Source of the DNA: an uncultured Collinsella sp.
GTDB taxonomy: Bacteria > Actinomycetota > Coriobacteriia > Coriobacteriales > Coriobacteriaceae
DNA: 11,665 nt
Assembly (NCBI GenBank): GCA_958405565.1
Contig: CATYEN010000064.1
Coordinates: 1 to 11,665, forward strand
Direction: 5' to 3'
Below the pieces are notes generated by a model that saw only the letters and a program-made list of their open reading frames with translations, made no database searches and was not told the origin of the DNA. Within the stretch, counting starts at the first letter, position 1. Each line of letters opens with the position of its first letter. This document shows, one piece after another, positions 6,757 through 11,665 of this stretch. A program made the translations under genes and the position numbers.

Positions 6757-7293
6757 ATGGGTCTGTTTGACATGTTCAAGAAGAAGGCTGAGCCCGCGGC
6801 TGCCGCTGCTCCGGCCTCCATCTCTGCTTCTGCCGGCGCCGACGTGCTGTGCTCGCCCGTCAAGGGCAAGGTCATCAAGATGGCCGATGTGCCTGATCCC
6901 GTCTTTGGTGGCGAGGTCCTGGGCAAGGGCTGCGCCGTGTGGCCCGAGGACGATCTGGTCTATGCCCCCTGCGACGGCAAGGTTACCGTCACCATGGGTC
7001 ACGCTGTGGGCCTGCAGTCCGATAGCGGCATCGAGGTCCTGGTGCACGTTGGCGTCGATACCGTCAACATGAACGGCGACGGCTTCGAGGGCTTCGTCAA
7101 GGCTGACGATGTCGTGAAGGCCGGCCAGCCCATGCTCAAGATCGACCGCGCCAAGATCGCCGCTGCCGGCTACAAGGACTGCGTCGTCGTGGCCGTGTCC
7201 AACACCGCCGAGTTCGCCGATGTCGAGCTCGCCGTCGAGGCCGACTCTGCTGTCGCCGCCGGCGATGCTATCGTCAAGGTTGTCCGCAAGTAA
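6757..7293 (+). CDS. PTS system IIA(Glc)-type phosphocarrier protein
   Basis: The 178-residue protein is a free-standing glucose-family IIA domain. The core VLCSPVKGKV starts at residue 30, followed by DPVFGGEVLGKGCAV (47-61). The two active-site histidines are visible: H82 in MGHAVGLQSDSG and H97, the expected phosphorylation site, in VLVHVGVDTV. The fold-closing segment VVVAVSNTAEF spans 143-153. It takes phosphate from HPr and passes it to a IIB domain of a glucose- or beta-glucoside-type permease, which is not in this window. The N-terminus MGLFDMFKKK could form an amphipathic membrane-binding helix, as in enterobacterial IIA(Glc), followed by an Ala/Pro linker. It has its own promoter and terminator, so it is probably a single-gene unit. 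Codon bias indicates high expression. A regulatory role like Crr is possible but unproven in this phylum. Confidence 0.93.
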   Translation: MGLFDMFKKKAEPAAAAAPASISASAGADVLCSPVKGKVIKMADVPDPVFGGEVLGKGCAVWPEDDLVYAPCDGKVTVTMGHAVGLQSDSGIEVLVHVGVDTVNMNGDGFEGFVKADDVVKAGQPMLKIDRAKIAAAGYKDCVVVAVSNTAEFADVELAVEADSAVAAGDAIVKVVRK

Positions 7294-7318
7294 ATCGCGG
7301 CATTCACAGGATGTTTTG

Positions 7319-7349
7319 GGGTGGTCGGATTGTCCGGCCACCCTTTTTT
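7319..7349 (+). terminator. Rho-independent terminator of the PTS IIA gene
   Basis: GGGTGGTCGGA (7319-7329) pairs with TCCGGCCACCC (7333-7343), with one G-T pair, around the loop TTG. Six T bases (7344-7349) follow. It lies 25 bases after the stop codon. Confidence 0.92.
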
Positions 7350-7450
7350 ATTGCACGGTACCGATGCGCTTTATTGCACGCTGAGCGGACTCGCAGACCG
7401 TTCGGACGCTAAAACGAACCGACCGCGCTTTCGTGCTGTCGGGGGTGTTC

Positions 7451-7477
7451 ATAAGTGGATAGTATGAGCTTACTTAT
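7451..7477 (+). promoter_or_regulatory. Possible promoter and operator dyad of the lipoprotein gene
   Basis: TAGTAT (7460-7465) resembles a -10 box, 63 bases before the start codon. It sits inside a dyad of ATAAGT (7451-7456) and ACTTAT (7472-7477). No good -35 box is seen at the proper distance. The arrangement would suit a repressor site over a promoter, but this is weak evidence. Confidence 0.3.
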
Positions 7478-7528
7478 TACAACGTGCGCCGTGTTGGGAG
7501 GCACGGTGCCGCTTATTGGGAGGACAAC

Positions 7529-8086
7529 ATGAAAAAGAAGCTGCTGCTTGCGCCCCTCATGGCCGTCTTGGTTGCATGCGTGGTCGTGCTTTCCGGTTGC
7601 GGAGGCCCCTCGATCGAAGAACTCATCACCGAGGACCTTACGACTCAGTTCGATGAGGTCAAAAACGGTGGCGACGATTTCCTCTCTGGTCTGGAAGAGG
7701 CTTCGGGCGACGAATTCGAGCAGCTGGGCATCGATCCCAAGGAGTATGCCAAGACCTATCTCGAGGGTTTTGATTACGAGATCGGCGACGTGACGGTCGA
7801 CGAGGACAAGGGCGTTGCAACCGCCGAGGTCTCCATCACCTGCAAGTCCATGAACAAGATCGTCGAGGACTTCTCCACCCAGTATCAGGAGAAGGTCGCT
7901 GCGCTTGATACGATGCCTTCCGATGATGAGCTGTACAAGATGGCCGGCCAGGTGATGGTCGATGTGACCAAGGCCACCGAGCCCAGGAAGACCACGGTTA
8001 TCTTCAAGTACACCTGCAACGACGACGGCGAGTGGTCTGCTGACGACTCCGTCAACTCCGAGATGATGGATGCGATGCTGAGCTAG
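7529..8086 (+). CDS. Small predicted lipoprotein of unknown function
   Basis: The 185-residue protein begins with a lipoprotein signal peptide: MKKK, a hydrophobic stretch to about residue 21, and the lipobox LSGC (21-24) with C24 as the lipidated residue. The mature part is acidic and mostly polar. It has two helix-rich segments (about 27-70 and 110-145) and a likely beta hairpin (around 78-98 and 150-168) with two cysteines outside the signal (in SITCKS and KYTCND) that could form a disulfide. It resembles secreted DUF-type lipoproteins of gut actinobacteria and Firmicutes, but I cannot name the family. ATG at 7529 is preferred because GGGAGGA (7518-7524) precedes it; a start at 7484 would add 15 residues in front of a complete signal peptide. 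It appears to be monocistronic. Confidence 0.85.
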   Translation: MKKKLLLAPLMAVLVACVVVLSGCGGPSIEELITEDLTTQFDEVKNGGDDFLSGLEEASGDEFEQLGIDPKEYAKTYLEGFDYEIGDVTVDEDKGVATAEVSITCKSMNKIVEDFSTQYQEKVAALDTMPSDDELYKMAGQVMVDVTKATEPRKTTVIFKYTCNDDGEWSADDSVNSEMMDAMLS

Positions 8087-8090
8087 GGGA

Positions 8091-8117
8091 GTTACGCGGT
8101 TCTACGAACCGCGTAAC
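8091..8117 (+). terminator. Gene-end hairpin without a T-run, after the lipoprotein gene
   Basis: GTTACGCGGTTC (8091-8102) pairs perfectly with GAACCGCGTAAC (8106-8117) around TAC, starting 4 bases after the stop. No T-run follows. The apex GTTCTACGAAC and the preceding TAGGGGA match the pattern of the hairpin after GH1. A normal terminator follows 42 bases later, so this one may serve RNA stability rather than termination. Confidence 0.55.
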
Positions 8118-8159
8118 CAGTTGACGCTGCGCGCCGCCCAGGACGACAATTTGTCATTC

Positions 8160-8201
8160 AAAAGGCGAGGCATGACCAGAAGGTCAATGCCTCGCCTTTT
8201 T
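8160..8201 (+). terminator. Rho-independent terminator in the convergent gap
   Basis: AAAAGGCGAGGCAT (8160-8173) and GACC pair with GGTC and ATGCCTCGCCTTTT (8187-8200), with one bulged A, around AGAA; the stem ends in five T bases. It can work for the lipoprotein transcript, and its A-rich left foot gives a T-run in the other direction too. An outer inverted repeat, CCAGGACGA (8138-8146) with TCGTCCTGG (8215-8223), encloses it. Confidence 0.9.
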
Positions 8202-8272
8202 CATGCCAACTTGTTCGTCCTGGACGTCGCTCGCTGGCTTTGCCAGTACATCGGCGTTGCCATTGTTGGGAT

Positions 8273-8303
8273 TGGTGCAAAGGGGTCAGGTTTGTTTGCA
8301 CCA
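8273..8303. repeat. Hairpin element C with the shared 13-base loop
   Basis: TGGTGCAAA (8273-8281) pairs perfectly with TTTGCACCA (8295-8303) around the 13-base loop GGGGTCAGGTTTG. The loop matches the reverse complement of element B's loop (AGGGACAGGTTTA) at 10 of 13 positions, although the arms are unrelated apart from the AAA/TTT at the apex. Confidence 0.65.
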
Positions 8304-8327
8304 TGTTCTGCCTGCAGCGTTGCCGTT

Positions 8328-8366
8328 GGGGCAGCTAAAAGAGACATGTCCCAAATTAGCCGCCCC
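8328..8366. repeat. Hairpin element D
   Basis: GGGGCAGCTAA (8328-8338) pairs with TTAGCCGCCCC (8356-8366) with one mismatch. The 17-base loop contains the palindrome GACATGTC (8343-8350). Read on the minus strand, the loop begins TTTGGGACATG, sharing the GGGACA core with elements A and B. Confidence 0.65.
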
Positions 8367-8377
8367 GCGCCCATCTG

Positions 8378-8444
8378 AGTTGCGGTGAAATAGGGATTGT
8401 TTGGGGGCAGTAGGCCGGCAATCAATCCTTATTTCACCGCAACT
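8378..8444. repeat. Hairpin element E downstream of the HAD gene
   Basis: A 22-base arm (8378-8399, starting AGTTGCGGTGAAATA) pairs with 8423-8444 with a single mismatch that would be a G-U pair in RNA. The loop is 23 bases. It ends 17 bases beyond the HAD stop codon on that gene's downstream side. There is no T-run in either direction. Confidence 0.8.
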
Positions 8445-8461
8445 TATTGGTGGGCGGCTCG

Positions 8462-9130
8462 CTACTCGCCCAAGATCAGCGCAGTGAGTTCGTCCTGGGT
8501 GTCCACCACGTAGTCGGCACCGGCGGCCTCCAGCTCTGCTCGGCCGCGGAAGCCCCAGGTGACGCCGGCGCTCGTAAGGCCGGCGTTGTGGCCGGTCAGA
8601 ACATCGACATTCGAATCGCCAACATAAAGCGTGGTCGACGGGTTGGCGCCCAGCTCATTCATCACATGCAGCGTGACGGGGGCTTCGGGCTTGGGCGGAT
8701 ACGCGTCGACGCGACCCTGCACCAGCGCAAAACGATCGGGACCAAAGTACTTTTCGATAAGCGGAGCGGCCGAAATATGGTCCTTGTTGGTGAGCACGGC
8801 AAGCTGAATGCCAGCGGCACGCAGGCGGTCGAGCATCTCGATCGTGCCATCGTAGGGAGCGGTGTGGTCTTCCTTGTGCTCGCCGTAATAGGCCCTAAAC
8901 TCGGCAAGCGTCTGCTCAAACATGCGGCCGTCGCCCGCGTACTCGGCGGGCATAAAGCGCTCGACCAGCTTAAGCATGCCGTTTCCCACCTTGTAGCGGT
9001 ATTCGTCCACGGCAAACGTGGGCCAGCCGTGCATCTCACAGGTATGGTTGCCGGCGGCCGCCAGGTCCTCGAGCGTATTGAGGATGGTGCCGTCCAGATC
9101 AAAGATCACATGGGAAAAGGCTGCTGCCAT
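8462..9130 (-). CDS. HAD-family phosphatase, phosphoglycolate phosphatase-like
   Basis: The 222-residue protein has all four HAD motifs: the nucleophile D11 and acid D13 in FDLDGT (10-15), T114 in AVLTNKD (111-117), K147 in YPPKPEAP (144-151), and D172/D176 in YVGDSNVDV (169-177). The helical cap between motifs I and II (about 20-90) is of the C1 type seen in the Gph/PgmB branch. It should remove phosphate from a small metabolite in the cytoplasm; phosphoglycolate is the default family guess, but the substrate is not determined. ATG at 9130 is chosen because AGGAG lies 5 bases upstream; an ATG 33 bases further out lacks such a site. It is 126 bases downstream of hypE on the same strand with no clear terminator between, so read-through from the hyp operon is possible. 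Confidence 0.9.
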   Translation of the reverse strand: MAAAFSHVIFDLDGTILNTLEDLAAAGNHTCEMHGWPTFAVDEYRYKVGNGMLKLVERFMPAEYAGDGRMFEQTLAEFRAYYGEHKEDHTAPYDGTIEMLDRLRAAGIQLAVLTNKDHISAAPLIEKYFGPDRFALVQGRVDAYPPKPEAPVTLHVMNELGANPSTTLYVGDSNVDVLTGHNAGLTSAGVTWGFRGRAELEAAGADYVVDTQDELTALILGE

Positions 9131-9256
9131 GGGTGCTCCTGCCGTTTGAGTTGTAAAGCGCACCCCATGATACTGGGCTTGCGTGTCGGGCGTGCCTGGA
9201 ATCTGAATATCTGTAGCAGCCTCGAGCTGCGCTGCGGCGGATGTGGCCCTTTGCCG

Positions 9257-10291
9257 CTAGCAAATCCTCGGCAGCTGCTCTCCCACGAGCATGTCGAGGA
9301 TGCGGGTGGAGCCCCAGCCGGTGTGCACGCGCACGGCGGGACGAGCGCCTTCGGCGACCGGCAGCACGCGACCGATGATGGCGGCGTTCTCGCCGTAGCG
9401 GGCGGCGCGCATGGCTGCTAGCGCCGCGTCGGCCTGCCCGGCTGGTACCACGGCGACCATCTTGCCCTCGTTTGCCACCTGCAGCACGTCGTAGCCGAGC
9501 ATCTCGCAGGCGGCCTGCACGTCGGGGCGCACGGGCACGGCGTCCTCATCGATTTCCATGGCAACGTCGCTGGCCTGCGCAAACTCGTTGAGCGTGGACG
9601 CCAGGCCGCCGCGCGTGGGGTCGCGGAAGCAGTGTGTGTCGGGGGCGGCGGCCAGCACGTCGGCAATCAGGTGGTTGAGGGGCGCGGCGTCGCTCTCGAT
9701 GCTGCTCGAGAACGCCAGGCCCTCGCGCTGGCTCATGATGGCGATGCCGTGGTCGCCCAGCGTGCCCGAGACCAGGATGACATCGCCGGGCTGGCAGTTT
9801 GCACCGCTGAGCGCCACGCCCGCAGGCACCTCGCCCACGCCAGCGGTATTGATGTAGACGCCGTCGGCCCCGCCGCGCTCGACCACCTTGGTGTCGCCGG
9901 TGATGATTTTAACGCCTGCCTCGCACGCCGTCTCGGCCATGGCCTGTACAATCTGGCGCAGCTTATCCATGGGATAGCCCTCTTCGAGGATAAAGCCGCA
10001 CGAAAGGTAGCGCACGTTGGCGCCCGAGGTCGCGACGTCGTTGACGGTTCCGCACACGGCGAGCCTGCCGATATTGCCACCGGGGAAGAACTGCGGCGTC
10101 ACCACAAAGCTGTCGGTCGACATGGCGATGCGCCCGCTGCCGGGCAGGGCGGCGACGCCGGCGTCGTTGCCTTCGAGCAGCTCGGGCGACCCAAAGGCAT
10201 CCAGAAAGACCTCGTCGATGATGCGTTTCATCATCTGCCCGCCGGAGCCATGGCCCAGCAGGACAGTGCTATCGGTGACAGTATGGGACAT
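9257..10291 (-). CDS. hypE: Hydrogenase expression/formation protein HypE
   Basis: The 344-residue protein ends in PRIC, the hallmark HypE C-terminus whose cysteine is carbamoylated by HypF and dehydrated by ATP to a thiocyanate, the source of the cyanide ligands of [NiFe]-hydrogenase. The N-terminal segment LLGHGSGGQMMKRII (11-25), the ATP-binding AIRS-like motifs STDSFVVTPQFFPGG (58-72) and VNDVATSGA (83-91), and ITGDTKVVERG (130-140) and FRDPTRGGLA (222-231) are typical. ATG at 10291 fits the family start (MSHTVTDSTVLLGHG); an upstream extension of 59 residues would run through hypD and is rejected. It follows hypD by 29 bases, with GGAG 8 bases before the ATG. Confidence 0.97.
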   Translation of the reverse strand: MSHTVTDSTVLLGHGSGGQMMKRIIDEVFLDAFGSPELLEGNDAGVAALPGSGRIAMSTDSFVVTPQFFPGGNIGRLAVCGTVNDVATSGANVRYLSCGFILEEGYPMDKLRQIVQAMAETACEAGVKIITGDTKVVERGGADGVYINTAGVGEVPAGVALSGANCQPGDVILVSGTLGDHGIAIMSQREGLAFSSSIESDAAPLNHLIADVLAAAPDTHCFRDPTRGGLASTLNEFAQASDVAMEIDEDAVPVRPDVQAACEMLGYDVLQVANEGKMVAVVPAGQADAALAAMRAARYGENAAIIGRVLPVAEGARPAVRVHTGWGSTRILDMLVGEQLPRIC

Positions 10292-10320
10292 ATCGAAAAC
10301 TCCAATCGGGGATGTTCGGG

Positions 10321-11433
10321 CTAGCCTTGGTAACGGTAGTACGCCGCACAGCTGCCTTCCGAGCTCACCATGCACGGGCCAACAGGATGCTCGGGCGTGC
10401 AGGCGTGGCCGAACAACGGGCAGTCGCTCGGTGCAATGGCCCCGCGCAGCACGTCGCCGCAACGGCATCCGCGCGGCTCGACCGTCGGTTCGATCGGCAC
10501 GTCATAGCGGACGCCGGCGTCAAAACGCGAGAACTCGGGGCGGATGGAGAGGCCCGAGGCGGCAATCGGTCCCAGCCCGCGCCACGTGGTATCGCACGGC
10601 TCAAATACCTGCTCGACCAGCTGGCGCGCCACGGGATTGCCGTCCGCATTGACGCCGCGACGGTACGCGTTGTCGATCGCGGGCCGTCCCTCAACAACCA
10701 TCTGCACCAGCATGCAGATGCCCTGCAGAATATCGACCGGCTCAAATCCGGTAACCACGCCCGGGGTCTTAAACTCGTCGACCAAAAAGCCAAAGGGCGC
10801 CAGGCCTGTGATGGTGGCGACATGGCCCGGCAGGATAAAGCCGTCGATGGTCGTCTCGGGGTCGTTGGCAATCGCGCGCAGCGCCGGCGGCGTGGTCTTG
10901 TGGGAGCAATAGACCGAGAAGTTCTGGAGCCCGCGCGCATCTGCCTCCAAAATGGCGGCGGCGATGGTGGGCGTCGTGGTCTCAAAACCCACACCCATAA
11001 AGATGACCGGGCGGTCGGGGTTGTGTTCGGCAATATCGAGCGCGTCGAGCGGGGAGTATACGATGCGGATGTCGCGCCCCGCCGCCTTTTGTGCGGCGAG
11101 CGAGGTAGACGACCCGGGCACGCGCATCATGTCGCCAAAGGTGGTGATGATGGCGCCATCCATCTTGGCGAGTGCGATTGCGTGGTCGATGTCACGGTTG
11201 GCGGTGACGCAGACGGGGCAGCCCGGACCGCTCAGCAGCTTGAGCCCCGTCGGCATAATGGAGCGAAAGCCATAGCGACCAATGCTCACGGTATGCGTAC
11301 CGCAGACTTCCATCAGGTTGATGGTGCGGTCGCCGACAAGCTCATGAATGCGGTCGATGAGCTCGCGAGCGAGCTTGGGATCGCGGAATGCCGAAAAATC
11401 GATACCGGAGCGAGCCGGCTGCGCCGCCGCCAC
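10321..11433 (-). CDS. hypD: Hydrogenase maturation protein HypD
   Basis: The 370-residue protein is the iron-sulfur scaffold on which the Fe(CN)2CO group is built together with HypC. Conserved motifs are visible: MEVCGTHT with C44 (41-48), SGPGCPVCVT with C72 and C75 (68-77), FETTTP (150-155) and LPGHV (201-205). The C-terminal cysteines C323, C325, C338, C345, C354 and C362 include the [4Fe-4S] ligands. The start codon is GTG at 11433-11431, overlapping the hypC stop by one base (TAGTG), with GAGG 8 bases upstream. This suggests translational coupling with hypC. Length and motifs are complete. Confidence 0.97.
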   Translation of the reverse strand: MAAAQPARSGIDFSAFRDPKLARELIDRIHELVGDRTINLMEVCGTHTVSIGRYGFRSIMPTGLKLLSGPGCPVCVTANRDIDHAIALAKMDGAIITTFGDMMRVPGSSTSLAAQKAAGRDIRIVYSPLDALDIAEHNPDRPVIFMGVGFETTTPTIAAAILEADARGLQNFSVYCSHKTTPPALRAIANDPETTIDGFILPGHVATITGLAPFGFLVDEFKTPGVVTGFEPVDILQGICMLVQMVVEGRPAIDNAYRRGVNADGNPVARQLVEQVFEPCDTTWRGLGPIAASGLSIRPEFSRFDAGVRYDVPIEPTVEPRGCRCGDVLRGAIAPSDCPLFGHACTPEHPVGPCMVSSEGSCAAYYRYQG

Positions 11434-11665
11434 TAGTACGCCTCGGCCGGGTTGGTGGCGAGCTGATCCTCTTCGACCAGCTCGGTCATGGTGTTGACGA
11501 GATCGAGCGTCTCTTGAGCTTCCTGCTCGTCGACAATCTGGATGCCAAAGCCGGCATGAACGAGAACATAGTCGCCTACCTGCGCCGTCGGCACGAGTCG
11601 CAGCGACACCGGGCGCTCGATGCCCATCATGTCGACGGTCGCCTTAAGGTCGTCGTCGCGTTTGA
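11433..11665 (-). CDS. hypC: Hydrogenase maturation chaperone HypC, 5' end outside the window
   Basis: The frame is open to the right edge of the window and encodes the C-terminal part of HypC. It reads KRDDDLKATVDMMGIERPVS and continues with LRLVP, QVGDYVLVHAGFGIQIVDE and EAQETL, all typical of the HypC/HupF OB-fold. The family start, with the essential MC- N-terminus, would lie about 10-15 codons beyond the edge, so the internal ATG at 11630 is not the start. HypC binds HypD and delivers the iron group to the hydrogenase large subunit. The stop TAG overlaps the hypD GTG. The C-terminal tail after EAQETL is somewhat longer than in short family members and acidic. Confidence 0.93.
   Translation of the reverse strand, partial: KRDDDLKATVDMMGIERPVSLRLVPTAQVGDYVLVHAGFGIQIVDEQEAQETLDLVNTMTELVEEDQLATNPAEAY

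Noticed and set aside
8234..8246. Small hairpin CTGGC-TTT-GCCAG
   Set aside because: Five base pairs only, no T-run and no relation to the neighbouring elements.
9131..9256. Possible -10 box (TATCAT on the minus strand) for the HAD gene
   Set aside because: No -35 box at a suitable distance was found, so a promoter cannot be supported.
10292..10468. N-terminal extension of HypE by 59 residues
   Set aside because: It overlaps the end of hypD, is Arg/Pro-rich, and HypE proteins normally start near the chosen ATG.
10312..11436. 374-codon open frame on the plus strand opposite hypD
   Set aside because: The minus strand encodes an unmistakable HypD. The plus-strand product has shadow composition and no motifs.

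Overview
The window looks like chromosomal DNA of a high-GC gut actinobacterium of the class Coriobacteriia, most likely Collinsella or a close relative. This is an inference from the GC-rich codon use, the gene content (phospho-beta-glucosidase, PTS IIA, hydrogenase maturation) and the style of the intergenic hairpins. No rRNA, tRNA, CRISPR array or intact transposase gene is visible.

Layout. Bases 1-248 hold no gene but contain two long perfect or near-perfect inverted repeats. A carbohydrate block follows: an RpiR-type sugar-phosphate regulator (249-1103, minus), a large uncharacterised GH106/GH2-like glycoside hydrolase (1146-3752, minus), a divergent AraC regulator (3869-4876, plus) and a GH1 6-phospho-beta-glucosidase (5049-6497, plus). 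A short coding-like tail without a start (6536-6616) lies before a free-standing PTS IIA(Glc)-type protein (6757-7293, plus) with its own promoter and a strong terminator. A small predicted lipoprotein (7529-8086, plus) ends the plus-strand part. The convergent gap 8087-8461 holds a Rho-independent terminator and a cluster of further hairpins. The rest is on the minus strand: a HAD phosphatase (8462-9130) and the [NiFe]-hydrogenase maturation genes hypE, hypD and hypC, with hypC running off the right edge.

How the genes may work together. The AraC protein is divergent from the large hydrolase and probably controls it. The hydrolase has no signal peptide, so it would act on imported sugars. 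The GH1 enzyme carries the phosphate-binding signature of enzymes that split PTS-imported beta-glucoside phosphates. The IIA protein could supply phosphate to a IIBC permease encoded elsewhere. HypC, HypD and HypE assemble and transfer the Fe(CN)2CO group of a [NiFe]-hydrogenase not present in this window.

The most unusual signal is intergenic. At least three separated hairpins (1123-1161, 4876-4914, 8273-8303) have different arms but a related 13-base loop, and two of them overlap stop codons. Further long hairpins at 69-138, 150-219, 8328-8366 and 8378-8444 suggest a family of small, possibly mobile, REP-like elements. A separate pair of gene-end hairpins (6506-6534, 8091-8117) shares the apex GTTCTAC(C)GAAC and lacks a T-run.
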